A model generated the notes under the pieces. The model was not told where the DNA came from. It ran no database searches and worked only from the letters and a program-made list of their open reading frames with translations. 64,000 bases of DNA from assembly GCF_000718635.1 (NCBI RefSeq), contig NZ_JOBF01000012.1, positions 62,001 through 126,000 of the forward strand, written 5' to 3'. This document shows positions 1 through 9,302 of this stretch, piece by piece. Both the position numbers and the translations under genes were made by a program. Position 1 is the stretch's first letter, and each line of letters begins with the position of its first letter. The DNA is from Streptomyces varsoviensis. Its GTDB lineage: Bacteria > Actinomycetota > Actinomycetes > Streptomycetales > Streptomycetaceae.

Positions 1-205
1 GCTCGGCGGACAGATCTTCGGCCGCGGGCGCGCTCTGGGCCGCGGGTCTGCCGCCGGGCGCGGAGCCTGCGCTGTCGGCGGCGGCGCTCTGGGCGCTGAG
101 CCCGCCGAGCCCCAGGCCGGCGCCGGCGGCGCCCGCCGTCCAGAGCAGGGAGCGGCGGCTGGGACCGGGTTCTTCGCCGTGGTTCTGCGGTGCTGCCTCG
201 TTCAT
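1..205 (-). CDS. N-terminus of a Tat-exported protein (partial)
   Basis: Only the first 68 codons lie in the window; the gene runs off the left edge. The ATG at 205 is preceded by GGAGG five bases upstream, which fixes the start. Residues 16-21 read SRRSLL, a twin-arginine motif, followed by an Ala/Gly/Leu-rich stretch and an SAQSAAA-type cleavage region, so export by the Tat (or possibly Sec) route is likely. The mature part seen is Ala/Ser/Gly-rich and shows no recognisable domain, so no function is assigned. It is divergent from the α-amylase gene. Confidence 0.7.
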   Translation of the reverse strand, partial: MNEAAPQNHGEEPGPSRRSLLWTAGAAGAGLGLGGLSAQSAAADSAGSAPGGRPAAQSAPAAEDLSAE

Positions 206-411
206 CGACCCTCCAGGGGAGCTGACGGTGCGTGGCCTGCGCAGGAACTTCGGTCAGGACCATGACGGGTGGTGCGGCAGGTGCGCAAGAGGCCCAGGCG
301 ATTCCCAAGGGCGAGCGAGGCGGTTCCGACGGCCGTACAGGGCGGTGGGCGACTGCGGTCCATGGCGATCGGCGGCGAGCGGCGGCCCCGTCGTATCCTC
401 GGCGGTGCACC

Positions 412-440
412 TTGACGTGTTCACCGCCGGACGGCAGTCT
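412..440 (+). promoter_or_regulatory. Candidate promoter of the α-amylase gene
   Basis: TTGACG (412-417) and CAGTCT (435-440) are separated by 17 bases. The -35 is close to consensus, the -10 is weak. It lies 83 bases before the GTG start. The rest of the 206-522 gap holds no gene or other signal that I can support. Confidence 0.35.
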
Positions 441-522
441 CCGTCCCAGAACCCCCACGGTGGCCTGGCGCGTGGCTGCCTTCGAGGGCACCAGCCGTGC
501 CCGTACACCGAAGGAGCCGCAC

Positions 523-1917
523 GTGTACCTGCGCACCCGCGTCCTGCGCGGCGCCGTGGCCGGGCTGACCGCCGCCGCCTGCCTCGCCGCCATCGCCCCG
601 GACTCCTCACGGGCCACTCCGGCAGGCGGAAAGACCGTCACCGCCACCCTCTTCGAGTGGAAGTACGACGCCGTGGCCCGCGCCTGCGCCGAATCGCTCG
701 GCCCCGCGGGCTACGGCTACGTCGAGGTGTCGCCCGCCTCCGAACACATCCGGGGCGACCAGTGGTGGACCTCCTACCAGCCCGTCGGCTACCGCGTCGC
801 GGGACGGCTCGGCGACCGGAACGCCTTCCGGAAGATGGTCGAGACCTGCCACGCGGCGGGCGTCAAAGTGATCGCCGACGCCGTCGTCAACCACATGTCG
901 GCCGGATCGGGCACCGGCACCGGCGGCACGCCCTACACCAAGTACGACTACCCCGGCTACTACCAAGTCCAGGACTTCCACGGCTGCCGCAAGGACATCA
1001 ACGACTACCGCGACCGCGGCGACGTGCAGAACTGCCAGCTCGTCGGCCTCGCCGACCTCGACACCGGCAGTGCGTACGTACGCACCACCATCGCCCGATA
1101 CCTGGACGACCTGCGCTCGCTCGGGGTGGACGGCTTCCGCGTCGACGCCGCCAAACACATCGCCGCGGCCGACCTCGCCGCCATCAAGGCCAGCATGGCC
1201 GACCCGGGCTTCTGGGTGTCCGAGGTGATCTACGGCGCGGGCGAGGCCGTACAGCCCGAGGAGTACACCGGCATCGGGGACGTCGACGAGTTCCGCTACG
1301 GAACGCACCTCGAAGCCGCCTTCCGCAGCGGCGACCTGACGAGCCTCCGGCACATCGGCGACGCCAAGCTCAGCAGCGGCAGCGCCCGTACGTTCGTCGA
1401 CAACTGGGACACCGAGCGCAACGGCTCCACCCTCACCTACCGGGACTCGGCCGCCTACACCCTCGCCAACATCTTCATGCTCGCCTCGCCCTACGGCGCA
1501 CCCAACGTCTACTCCGGCTACGCCTGGACCGACCGGGACGCGGGCCCGCCGGACGGCGGCGCGGCGCGCTGCGACAACGCCGCCTGGACCTGCACGCACG
1601 CCCGGCCGGACATCACCGCGATGGTCGGCTTCCGCAATGCCGTCGCCGACGCCCCGCTGGCCAACTGGTGGGACGACGGCCGCGGTGCCATCGCCTTCAG
1701 CCGCGGCGACAAGGGATTCGTCGCCCTCAACAACGGCGACACCGCCGTCAGCCGGACCTTCGCCACCGGCCTGCCCGCCGGGACGTACCGCGATGTCGTC
1801 GCGGCACGACCGGACGACCGCGCGGGCGGCACGGTCACCGTCGCGGAGGACGGCACGGCGACCGTGACGGTGGGTGCCAAGAGCGCGCTGGCCCTGCACA
1901 TCGGCGCCCGGACGTAG
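523..1917 (+). CDS. Secreted α-amylase, GH13 family
   Basis: Extracellular endo-acting starch hydrolase (α-1,4-glucan). The GTG at 523 is chosen because AAGGAG lies six bases upstream and the protein then begins with a signal peptide (basic LRTRVLRG, then an Ala/Leu core, about 34 residues). The four GH13 motifs are visible: [15 protein letters not shown] with nucleophile Asp208, FWVSEVI with acid/base Glu234, and FVDNWDTER with Asp296. Region IV reads NWD where animal and many bacterial enzymes have NHD; I recall this in other Streptomyces amylases. Length 464 residues ends after the β-sheet domain C, with no C-terminal starch-binding module. It is monocistronic; a 24-base tandem duplication covers its stop codon. 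Confidence 0.93.
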   Translation: MYLRTRVLRGAVAGLTAAACLAAIAPDSSRATPAGGKTVTATLFEWKYDAVARACAESLGPAGYGYVEVSPASEHIRGDQWWTSYQPVGYRVAGRLGDRNAFRKMVETCHAAGVKVIADAVVNHMSAGSGTGTGGTPYTKYDYPGYYQVQDFHGCRKDINDYRDRGDVQNCQLVGLADLDTGSAYVRTTIARYLDDLRSLGVDGFRVDAAKHIAAADLAAIKASMADPGFWVSEVIYGAGEAVQPEEYTGIGDVDEFRYGTHLEAAFRSGDLTSLRHIGDAKLSSGSARTFVDNWDTERNGSTLTYRDSAAYTLANIFMLASPYGAPNVYSGYAWTDRDAGPPDGGAARCDNAAWTCTHARPDITAMVGFRNAVADAPLANWWDDGRGAIAFSRGDKGFVALNNGDTAVSRTFATGLPAGTYRDVVAARPDDRAGGTVTVAEDGTATVTVGAKSALALHIGART

Positions 1918-1953
1918 CGGCTACGGACGGCCCGGACGTAACGGCTACGGACG
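1906..1953. repeat. 24-bp tandem duplication across the amylase stop codon
   Basis: Two adjacent 24-base units, 1906-1929 and 1930-1953, differ at one base. The unit is a multiple of three; copy 1 holds the TAG stop and copy 2 holds TAA at the equivalent place, so read-through would meet a second stop in frame. Confidence 0.85.
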
Positions 1954-2011
1954 CCCGTAGACCGCCCGCCCGCCCGCTCCTACCGGCCCCAGCCCCCACC
2001 GGCCGCCGTCC

Positions 2012-2041
2012 CCCCTCCGACCGCGTCAGACGGCGGAGGGG
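2012..2041. terminator. Bidirectional hairpin between convergent genes
   Basis: CCCCTCCG(a)CCG pairs with CGGCGGAGGGG (11 pairs, one bulged A, seven-base loop). It lies between the amylase gene and the convergent FAD/Fe-S dehydrogenase, overlapping the latter's stop codon. Confidence 0.55.
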
Positions 2042-4959
2042 CGCGTCGCGCGCTCCAGTTCCAGCAGCACCGAGTGGTAACTGCGGCCGGTGGCGTGGTC
2101 CATGCCGATCTCGCACATCCGGTTCGCCGACAGATGGGCGTCGTACGGCCGCGACGTCACCTCCGCCGCCTCCCGTGCCGTGGCCGACTGCGTCAACTCC
2201 TTGTGCAGCATGCCGCGGTCGCCGGCGAAGGCGCAGCACCCCGCGTCGTCCGGCACCACCACCTCCCGTGCGCACGCCTCGGCGACCGTCACCAACTGCG
2301 CCTCGTCCCCCAGATGCCGCATGGAACAGGTCGGGTGCAGAACGGCCGAATCGATGGTCCGCAACACCGTCAGCTCGGGCAGCAGCTCCTCGGCCGCCCA
2401 GACCACCGAGTCGACGACGGTCAGCTCCGCGTGCAGCTTCCGGTTGTCCTCGGTGAGGTACGGCACCACCTCGTGGGCGATGCCCAGCGTGCACGATGTG
2501 GCGTCGACGACCAGCGGCAGCCGGCCGCCGGCCGTCCAGCCCCACGCGGCCTCGACGATGCGGTTGGCCATCACCGCGTTGCCCTCGTCGTACCCCTTGG
2601 AGTGCCAGATCGTCGCGCAGCACGTGCCCGCCACGTCCCCCGGGATCCACACCGGCTTTCCGGCGCGCTCCGAGACCGCGACCACGGCCTCCGGCAGGGA
2701 GGGCCCCGTGTACCCCGCGGGCTCCCCGAAGATCCGGTTGACGCAGGCCGGGTAGTAGACGGCGACCGCGCCGACGCGGCGCGTCGCCGGCAGCCTGCGG
2801 GCCGCCGCCCCCGGGATCTCCGGCAGCCACTCGGGCATCAGGTCGGGCCGTACGGCCTTGCGCGCGGCCCCGGTCACCGACTCCAGCAGCCGGTCGCTGA
2901 TCTGCTGCGCCGCGCCCACCGCGAGCCGCGCGGACTTCTCCACCACCTTGAAGCGCTTGGCGGCCAGCGCGGCCGTGCGCTCCTCGCGGGGCGAGTGCCG
3001 CTGGTGCCGGAAGTCCTTCATCATCGCGCCGGTGTCGATGCCGACCGGGCAGGCGAGCTTGCACGTCGAGTCGCCGGCGCAGGTGTCCACGGCGTCGTAG
3101 CCGTAGCTGTCCAGCAGGCTGTCGGTGACCGGCGAGCCCGGGGACTGGCGCATCATCTCCCGGCGCAGCACGATCCGCTGGCGCGGCGTGGTCGTCAGGT
3201 CGCCGCTGGGGCACGTCGGCTCGCAGAAGCCGCACTCGATGCACGGGTCGGCGACCTCCTCGACCCGCGGGATGGTCTTGAGGCCGCGCAGGTGCGCCTT
3301 CGGGTCGCGGTCGAGCAGGACGCGCGGGGCGAGGATGGTCCGGGGATCGAGGAGCCGCTTGATGCGCCACATCAGCTCCGTCGCCCGCGGCCCCCACTCC
3401 AGCTCCAGGAACGGGGCGATGTTGCGGCCCGTGGCGTGCTCTGCCTTCAGGGACCCGTCGAAGCGCTCCACCGTGAGCGCGCAGAACTCGTCCATGAAAG
3501 CGGCGTACCGCTCCACGTCGGACGGCTCGGCCGCGTCGAAGGCGAGCAGGAAGTGCAGATTGCCGTGGGCGGCGTGGCCGGCCACGGCGGCGTCGAAGCC
3601 GTGCCGCTCCTGGAGCTCCAGGAGCGCTTCGCACGCTTCGGCCAGCCGCGACGGCGGAACCGCGAAGTCCTCGGTGATCAACGTCGTCCCGGACGGACGC
3701 GAGCCGCCCACCGCGGTGACGAACGCCTTGCGGGCCTTCCAGTAGCCGTTGATGACACCGGGGTCGCGGGTGAAGGCGTTGGTGACCGAGGGGACCGGCG
3801 CGGTGAGTTCGAGGCCGCCGATCGCCTCGTTCGCGATCCGCTCGTACTCCGTCAGGGCCGCCTCGTCGGGCGCGCGGAACTCGACCAGCAGGGCCGTCGC
3901 CTCCTTCGGCAGCTCCGCCCAGTCGGCCGGTACGCCCGCGACGCTGACGGAGGCCCGCAGCGTGTTGCCGTCCATCAGCTCCACGGCGAGCGCGCCCGCC
4001 TCGTTGAACAGCGGCACGGCCGCGGCCGCCGCCTGGAGGGTCGGGAAGAAGAGCAGGGCGGTGGAGGTGAGCCGGTGCAGCGGCAGGGCGTCGAAGACGA
4101 CCTCCGAGATGAACCCGAGCGTGCCCTCGGAGCCCACCATCAGGCCGCGCAGGATCTCCACCGGCGTGGAACCGTCCAGAAAGGAGTCGAGACGGTAGCC
4201 GTTGGTGTTCTTGATCTCGTACTTCGCGCGAATCCGGGCCGCTAGCGCGCCGTCCGCCTCGATCTCCGCCTTGAGGGCCAGCAGCCCCGCGCACAGCTCC
4301 GGCTCGGCTTCCGCCAGCTTCTCGTCGGCCCCCGGGGCACCGGTGTCCACGACGGTCCCGGACGGCAGTACGAGCGTCAGGGAGCGGACCGTGCGGTACG
4401 AGTTCCGGGTGGTGCCCGCCGTCATGCCGGAGGCGTTGTTCGCGACGACGCCGCCCACGGTGCAGGCGATGGAGCTCGCCGGGTCCGGCCCCAGCACGCG
4501 GTCGTGCCGGGCGAGTGCGGCGTTCGCCCGTACGACGGTGGTACCGGGCTGGATACGGGCCCGCTCACCGTCGCCCAGGACCTCGATGCCCGCCCAGTGG
4601 CGGCGGACGTCGACGAGGATGTCCTCGCCCTGCGCCTGCCCGTTGAGCGAGGTGCCGGCGGCCCGGAAGACCACCTGGCGGCCCTTGGCATGGGCGTAGG
4701 AGAAGACGGCCGAGATGTCGTCCACGTCCTCGGCGAGCACGACTACCTGGGGCGTGAAGCGGTACGGGCTCGCGTCCGAGGCATAGCGCACCAGGTCGGA
4801 GACCTTCCACAGCACCTTCTCCGGGCCGAGCAGCGCCTCCAGATCACCGCGCAGCGGCTGCGGCGTGCCCTGGGAACGGTCGCTCGCGACGCGGTCGGGG
4901 GAGGGCGCCCGCGTCGTGGTCGGCCGGAGTGCGTCGGGGTCGGGCTCCAGCAGCGGCAT
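2026..4959 (-). CDS. FAD-linked D-2-hydroxyacid (D-lactate/D-2-hydroxyglutarate type) dehydrogenase fused to Fe-S/CCG domains
   Basis: Probable cytoplasmic or membrane-associated oxidase of a D-2-hydroxyacid that passes electrons to a carrier. The N-terminal half is an FAD-binding type 4 fold (AAGTSLNGQAQGEDI region, about residues 90-120) with the FAD-oxidase C-terminal region. It is followed by two cluster-binding motifs, CIECGFCEPTCPSGD (about 573) and CAGDSTCKLACPVG (about 624), and by CCG-domain cysteines (YYPACVNRIFGE about 735, CCAFAGDRGM about 909). The 977-residue size fits the fused COG0277-COG0247 architecture. ATG at 4959 is chosen over one 11 codons upstream because GAGGAGAG precedes it. 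Substrate cannot be told from sequence; D-lactate is plausible with lutABC 9 kb away. Confidence 0.85.
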   Translation of the reverse strand: MPLLEPDPDALRPTTTRAPSPDRVASDRSQGTPQPLRGDLEALLGPEKVLWKVSDLVRYASDASPYRFTPQVVVLAEDVDDISAVFSYAHAKGRQVVFRAAGTSLNGQAQGEDILVDVRRHWAGIEVLGDGERARIQPGTTVVRANAALARHDRVLGPDPASSIACTVGGVVANNASGMTAGTTRNSYRTVRSLTLVLPSGTVVDTGAPGADEKLAEAEPELCAGLLALKAEIEADGALAARIRAKYEIKNTNGYRLDSFLDGSTPVEILRGLMVGSEGTLGFISEVVFDALPLHRLTSTALLFFPTLQAAAAAVPLFNEAGALAVELMDGNTLRASVSVAGVPADWAELPKEATALLVEFRAPDEAALTEYERIANEAIGGLELTAPVPSVTNAFTRDPGVINGYWKARKAFVTAVGGSRPSGTTLITEDFAVPPSRLAEACEALLELQERHGFDAAVAGHAAHGNLHFLLAFDAAEPSDVERYAAFMDEFCALTVERFDGSLKAEHATGRNIAPFLELEWGPRATELMWRIKRLLDPRTILAPRVLLDRDPKAHLRGLKTIPRVEEVADPCIECGFCEPTCPSGDLTTTPRQRIVLRREMMRQSPGSPVTDSLLDSYGYDAVDTCAGDSTCKLACPVGIDTGAMMKDFRHQRHSPREERTAALAAKRFKVVEKSARLAVGAAQQISDRLLESVTGAARKAVRPDLMPEWLPEIPGAAARRLPATRRVGAVAVYYPACVNRIFGEPAGYTGPSLPEAVVAVSERAGKPVWIPGDVAGTCCATIWHSKGYDEGNAVMANRIVEAAWGWTAGGRLPLVVDATSCTLGIAHEVVPYLTEDNRKLHAELTVVDSVVWAAEELLPELTVLRTIDSAVLHPTCSMRHLGDEAQLVTVAEACAREVVVPDDAGCCAFAGDRGMLHKELTQSATAREAAEVTSRPYDAHLSANRMCEIGMDHATGRSYHSVLLELERATRPSAV

Positions 4960-5128
4960 GGTGCTCTCCTCGTGGTGCGTCTCGGCGCCCATGACTGGGC
5001 GCGAGCTTCGTGCGTGGTGTCGTGACGTCGAAGTGTCGAGATGTCGGGTTTGGGCCTCAGGGTCTCGGAATGCCGTACGGATTCATGGTGCCGGGTCGGG
5101 GTGTCGTCCCGGGCGGCGGGGTGTTCTC

Positions 5129-5191
5129 GGGCGGAGGGCGGAGGGCGGAGGGCGGAGGGCGGAGGGCGGAGGGCGGAAGATGGAGGGCGGA
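5129..5191. repeat. 7-bp microsatellite (GGGCGGA)n
   Basis: Seven perfect tandem copies of GGGCGGA (5129-5177), one degenerate copy and one more perfect copy. It lies in the 291-base gap (4960-5250) between the MarR gene and the dehydrogenase, in what would be the dehydrogenase's leader. The rest of the gap is G/C-rich imperfect repeat, with no gene. Confidence 0.9.
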
Positions 5192-5250
5192 GAGCAGGAC
5201 CAAGGGCCCAGGGCTGGGGCCGGGCCCGGGGCTGGACCCGGGGCAAGGGG

Positions 5251-5694
5251 TCAGCAGCGGCCGTTCGGCCCGGCCATGAGCTGGGTCAGGAGTTCGCTGA
5301 GCGCTTCGCGCTGCTCGTCGTCCAAGGGGGCCAGGATGTCCTCCGCGGCCGTCCGGCGCGCGTCGCGCAGCGCGCGGAGCGTCGAGCGGCCGCGGTCCGT
5401 GAGCTCGATCCGGATGACGCGGCGATTGGCCGGGTCCGGCACCCGGCGCACCGCCCCGGCCTCCTCCATCGCGTCGACCAGCGTCGTCACCGCGCGCGGC
5501 ACGACCTCCAGCCGCTCGGCGAGGTCGGCCATCCGCGGCGGCGCGTCGCCGAAATGCGCGACGGTGCGCAGCAGCCGGGACTGGGCGGGGGTGATGCCCA
5601 CCGGTTCGAGGAGGCGGCGCTGGGCGCGGTGGAGTCTGCGGTTCAGGCGCAGCAACTGTTCGGCGAGGAGGCCGGTCGGGTCGGGGGCCGTCAT
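5251..5694 (-). CDS. MarR-family transcriptional regulator
   Basis: A 147-residue dimeric winged-helix regulator. The recognition region is MADLAERLEVVPRAVTTLVD, followed by the wing RRVPDPANRRVIRIELTDRG typical of MarR proteins. The gene is divergent from an ABC exporter 136 bases away, an arrangement usual for MarR repressors that control an efflux pump and themselves. Start: ATG at 5694 gives the canonical N-terminus; two upstream ATGs would add up to 15 residues and no clear ribosome site separates them. The ligand is unknown. Confidence 0.88.
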   Translation of the reverse strand: MTAPDPTGLLAEQLLRLNRRLHRAQRRLLEPVGITPAQSRLLRTVAHFGDAPPRMADLAERLEVVPRAVTTLVDAMEEAGAVRRVPDPANRRVIRIELTDRGRSTLRALRDARRTAAEDILAPLDDEQREALSELLTQLMAGPNGRC

Positions 5695-5718
5695 GATCAC
5701 AGGATACAGGACTCCATG

Positions 5719-5750
5719 CATTGTGAGTATAGGTAACAATGAGCTATGCT
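5719..5750 (+). promoter_or_regulatory. Inverted repeat (candidate MarR operator) over the exporter promoter
   Basis: CATTGT (5719-5724) and ACAATG (5736-5741) form a perfect inverted repeat with 11 bases between arms. It overlaps a promoter-like pair TTGTGA (5721-5726) and TATGCT (5745-5750), spacing 18, facing the ABC exporter. The AT-rich site stands out from its surroundings. Binding by the adjacent MarR protein is inference. Confidence 0.5.
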
Positions 5751-5829
5751 CGGCGATGTTTCGTTGTCACACCGCTGAATCCGTTGTGAAACCGCACCTC
5801 CCTACACCCGAACCCCTGTGAAGGAGCCC

Positions 5830-7719
5830 ATGCCCCGCGACGACATCGAATGGACGCCCCCATCCGCAGATCCGGAGCAGCCCGCGCAGTTGCGGCGCAT
5901 CCTCCGGCTCTTCCGCCCCTACCGCGGCCGCCTCGCCCTTGTCGGGCTGCTGGTCGCCGCCTCCTCGCTGGTCTCGGTCGCCTCGCCGTTCCTGCTCCGC
6001 GAGGTGCTGGACGTCGCCCTGCCCCAAGGCCGTACGGGGCTGCTCAGCCTGCTCGCGCTGGGCATGATCGCCGCCGCGGTCGTCACCAGCGTCTTCGGCG
6101 TCCTGCAGACCCTCATCTCCACCACCGTCGGCCAGCGCGTCATGCACGACCTGCGCACGGGTGTCTTCGCCCAGCTCCAGCGCATGCCGCTGGCGTTCTT
6201 CACCCGCACCCGCACGGGCGAGGTCCAGTCCCGCATCGCCAATGACATCGGCGGCATGCAGGCCACCGTCACCTCCACCGCCACCTCGCTGGTCTCCAAC
6301 CTGACCAGCGTCATCGCCACGGTCGTGGCGATGCTCGCCCTGGACTGGCGGCTCACCGTCGTCTCGCTGCTCCTGCTGCCGCTGTTCGTATGGATCAGCC
6401 GCCGAGTCGGCCGCGAGCGCAAGAAGATCACCTCGCAGCGGCAGAAGCAGATGGCCGCGATGTCCGCGATGGTCACCGAGTCCCTCTCCGTGAGCGGCAT
6501 TCTGCTGGGCCGCACGATGGGCCGCGCCGACTCCCTCACCAAGGGCTTCGCCGCGGAGTCCGAGCGACTCGTCGGCCTTGAGGTGCGCTCCAACATGGCC
6601 GGCCGGTGGCGGATGTCCACCATCGGCATCGTCATGGCCGCCATGCCCGCCCTCATCTACTGGGCCGCGGGACTGGCGCTCCAGCTCGGCGGCCCCGCCG
6701 TCTCCATCGGCACCCTGGTCGCCTTCGTCTCGCTCCAGCAGGGCCTGCTGCGGCCCACGGTCAGCCTGCTCACCACCGGCGTCCAGATCCAGACCTCGCT
6801 CGCGCTCTTCCACCGCATCTTCGAATACCTCGACCTGCCGGTGGAGATCGACGAACCCGCGCAGCCCGTGCACCTCCAGACCGTCCGCGGCGACGTCCGC
6901 TTCGAGAACGTCTCCTTCTCATACGACCCGCAGGGGACCGGTGACCCGCAGGAGTCCGGTGCCCCTCAGGAGTCCGCTGACCCGAAGAGCGCGGAGGACC
7001 AGGAGACCGCCGACGCCGCGGGCCGGGCCCTCACGCTCAGCGGGATCGATGTGAGCGTCCCGGCGGGAGGCAGCCTGGCGGTCGTCGGGCCCACCGGCTC
7101 CGGCAAGAGCACGCTGAGCTATCTCGTGCCCCGGCTCTACGACGTCACGGGCGGCCGCGTCATGATCGACGGGGTCGACGTCCGCGACCTGGACTTCGAC
7201 ACGCTGTCGCGGGCGGTGGGGGTGGTCTCGCAGGAGACGTACCTCTTCCACGCCTCCGTCGCCGACAATCTGCGGTTCGCCAAGCCCGACGCCACCGACG
7301 ACGAGATAGCCGCCGCCGCGAAGGCCGCGCAGATCCACGACCACATCGCCGCCCTGCCCGATGGTTACGACACCCTGGTCGGCGAGCGCGGTTACCGCTT
7401 CTCCGGCGGCGAGAAGCAGCGCCTGGCCATCGCCCGGACCATATTGCGCGACCCGCCCGTGCTCATCCTCGACGAGGCCACCAGCGCGCTGGACACCCGT
7501 ACCGAGTTCGCGGTCCAAGAGGCGATGGACGCGCTCTCCGCCGGGCGGACGACCATCACCATCGCGCACCGGCTCTCCACGATCCGCGACGCCGACCAGA
7601 TAGTCGTGCTCGACGGCGGTCGCATCATGGAGCGCGGCACCCATGACGAACTGCTCGCGCAGGACGGCCGGTACGCGGCCCTGGTGCGGCGCGACACGCG
7701 CCTCGCCCCCGCGGCCTGA
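5830..7719 (+). CDS. ABC exporter, membrane and ATPase domains fused (MDR type)
   Basis: Homodimeric or heterodimeric half-transporter exporting a drug-like or lipid substrate across the inner membrane. The N-terminal half is a six-helix ABC transporter type-1 domain (about residues 30-330). The ATPase half has Walker A GPTGSGKS (about 421), signature FSGGEKQR, Walker B VLILDEATS and switch IAHRLST. Between the A-loop SFSYDP and the rest of the ATPase domain there is an unusual acidic Gln/Glu/Ser-rich insert of about 30 residues built from DPQES-like repeats. ATG at 5830 has AAGGAG just upstream; the upstream GTG has none. Divergent MarR gene is the likely regulator. Confidence 0.92.
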   Translation: MPRDDIEWTPPSADPEQPAQLRRILRLFRPYRGRLALVGLLVAASSLVSVASPFLLREVLDVALPQGRTGLLSLLALGMIAAAVVTSVFGVLQTLISTTVGQRVMHDLRTGVFAQLQRMPLAFFTRTRTGEVQSRIANDIGGMQATVTSTATSLVSNLTSVIATVVAMLALDWRLTVVSLLLLPLFVWISRRVGRERKKITSQRQKQMAAMSAMVTESLSVSGILLGRTMGRADSLTKGFAAESERLVGLEVRSNMAGRWRMSTIGIVMAAMPALIYWAAGLALQLGGPAVSIGTLVAFVSLQQGLLRPTVSLLTTGVQIQTSLALFHRIFEYLDLPVEIDEPAQPVHLQTVRGDVRFENVSFSYDPQGTGDPQESGAPQESADPKSAEDQETADAAGRALTLSGIDVSVPAGGSLAVVGPTGSGKSTLSYLVPRLYDVTGGRVMIDGVDVRDLDFDTLSRAVGVVSQETYLFHASVADNLRFAKPDATDDEIAAAAKAAQIHDHIAALPDGYDTLVGERGYRFSGGEKQRLAIARTILRDPPVLILDEATSALDTRTEFAVQEAMDALSAGRTTITIAHRLSTIRDADQIVVLDGGRIMERGTHDELLAQDGRYAALVRRDTRLAPAA

Positions 7720-7770
7720 CCTCCCAGGGCACCGCGCAGACGCACCGCCGGACCGCGCAGACGCAGCGCG

Positions 7771-7818
7771 ACCGGACCCTGTGCGGACCGAGCGCTGTGC
7801 GGACCGGGCGGGTCCGGT
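7771..7818 (+). terminator. Weak hairpin after the ABC exporter
   Basis: ACCGGACC (7771-7778) pairs with GGTCCGGT (7811-7818), with a 32-base loop that contains two CTGTGCGGACCG repeats. Possible terminator; no T-run. Confidence 0.35.
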
Positions 7819-7873
7819 ACCCCCGGCGTCCCGGTCGCGTTAGTGGGCGGCCGTGCCGGGGGAGTAGCGGATC

Positions 7874-9181
7874 ATGACGAGTACCGATCACATAGCGGCC
7901 GGGCGCGGCGAGCCCTCCGGCGCGCGTCCCGTCTCCGCACTCCGCCAGCTCGCGGCGGCCTCTGTCGGGAACGCCGCCGAGTGGTACGACTGGTACGCGT
8001 ACTCGTTCCTGGCCGTGTTCTTCGCGGATCAGGTCTTTCCCAAGGGGGCCGGGAACTCCCTCGTTCCGCTGCTCTCCACCTTCGCCGTCTTCGCCGTCGG
8101 CTTCTTCATGCGCCCCGTGGGCGGCCTGCTCATGGGGGCCGTCGCCGACCGCCACGGCCGCCGCACCGCGCTCACGGTCACCATCCTGCTCATGGGCGGC
8201 GGCAGTCTCCTCGTCGCCGTCACCCCCACCTATGCCGCCGCGGGCGTCCTCGCGCCGGTCGTCCTCGTCATCGCGCGGCTCGTCCAAGGGCTGTCCGTAG
8301 GCGGCGAATTCGCGGCGTCCACCACCTTCCTCGTGGAATCGGCGGGGCCGGGCCGGCGCGGCCTGTTCTCCAGCTTCCAGTACGTGTCCACCACCATCGG
8401 CCAGCTCCTCGCCTCCGGTGTGGCCGCGCTCCTCACTCATCTGCTCACGGACGGCCAGATGGGCGCGTGGGGCTGGCGCGTGCCGTTCCTGATCGGCGCG
8501 CTCATCAGCCTCGTGGGGTTCTGGGTCCGGCAGGGGGCGCACGAGACGCGCAGCGCGGAGCAGCGGGCGGCCGCCCGTCCCGCGCTCTTCGAGGCGTTGC
8601 GCAGCCATCCCCGCGAATCCCTGCTGATCTGCGGCATCACCGCGGGCGGCACCATCGCCTACTACACCTGGACCACCTACCTGCCCACTTACGCCGAGGT
8701 CAACGCGGGCTTCGACAAGGGCGACGCGCTGCTCGTCGGCACCATCTCGCTGGCCTTCTTCGCGCTGCTCCAGCCGCTCGGCGGGATGCTCTCCGACCGC
8801 ATCGGCCGCAAGCCGCTGCTCCTCACCTTCGCGGTGGGCTTCGCCGCCCTCGCGGTGCCCCTGCTGCACGCGGTCACCGACGCGTTCCTCTCCCTCCTGC
8901 TGGTCCAGTGCGCGGGCATGGTCCTGCTCACCGGCTACACCGCGGTGGCCGCCGCCGTGAACGCCGAGGTCTTCCCCGCACGCGTACGGGCGGCGGGCAT
9001 CGGCTTCCCGTACTCGCTGACCGTGGCGCTCTTCGGCGGGACCGCCCCGTACGTCGGCACCTGGTTCAAACAGGCGGGCCACGCCGGGGGCTTCCCCTGG
9101 TACGTCGCCGGGCTCTGCCTAGTCTCGGCCTGCGTCTACTGCGTCCTGCCGGAGACCGCGAAGCGCCCGATGGAGCGCTGA
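7874..9181 (+). CDS. MFS transporter, metabolite:H+ symporter (MHS) family
   Basis: A 435-residue inner-membrane symporter with 12 predicted helices. The N-terminus has the MHS-like NAAEWYDWYAYSFLAVFF segment in helix 1, the loop 2-3 signature GAVADRHGRR, and the repeat signature MLSDRIGRKPLL in the second half. Relatives carry dicarboxylates such as α-ketoglutarate, or compatible solutes such as proline; substrate is not decided here. ATG at 7874 is preceded by GGGGGAG. It stands alone, followed by a strong hairpin shared with a convergent small peptide gene. Confidence 0.87.
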   Translation: MTSTDHIAAGRGEPSGARPVSALRQLAAASVGNAAEWYDWYAYSFLAVFFADQVFPKGAGNSLVPLLSTFAVFAVGFFMRPVGGLLMGAVADRHGRRTALTVTILLMGGGSLLVAVTPTYAAAGVLAPVVLVIARLVQGLSVGGEFAASTTFLVESAGPGRRGLFSSFQYVSTTIGQLLASGVAALLTHLLTDGQMGAWGWRVPFLIGALISLVGFWVRQGAHETRSAEQRAAARPALFEALRSHPRESLLICGITAGGTIAYYTWTTYLPTYAEVNAGFDKGDALLVGTISLAFFALLQPLGGMLSDRIGRKPLLLTFAVGFAALAVPLLHAVTDAFLSLLLVQCAGMVLLTGYTAVAAAVNAEVFPARVRAAGIGFPYSLTVALFGGTAPYVGTWFKQAGHAGGFPWYVAGLCLVSACVYCVLPETAKRPMER

Positions 9182-9245
9182 GCACCGCCCGGCGTGCGCT
9201 GAGGCACAGCCGCGGACCAGCACGGCACAGTGCAGCGGCAACGCG

Positions 9246-9286
9246 GCGGCGCCGCACCTCCCTGGGACGGGGAGATGCGGCGCCGC
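9246..9286. terminator. Strong bidirectional hairpin terminator
   Basis: GCGGCGCCGCA (9246-9256) pairs perfectly with TGCGGCGCCGC (9276-9286); after one C/A mismatch the stem continues CTCCC/GGGAG around a seven-base loop. It sits 16 bases past the stop of the small minus-strand peptide and 65 bases past the convergent MFS gene. Confidence 0.75.
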
Positions 9287-9302
9287 ATGGGGAAGGCGTC
9301 TG

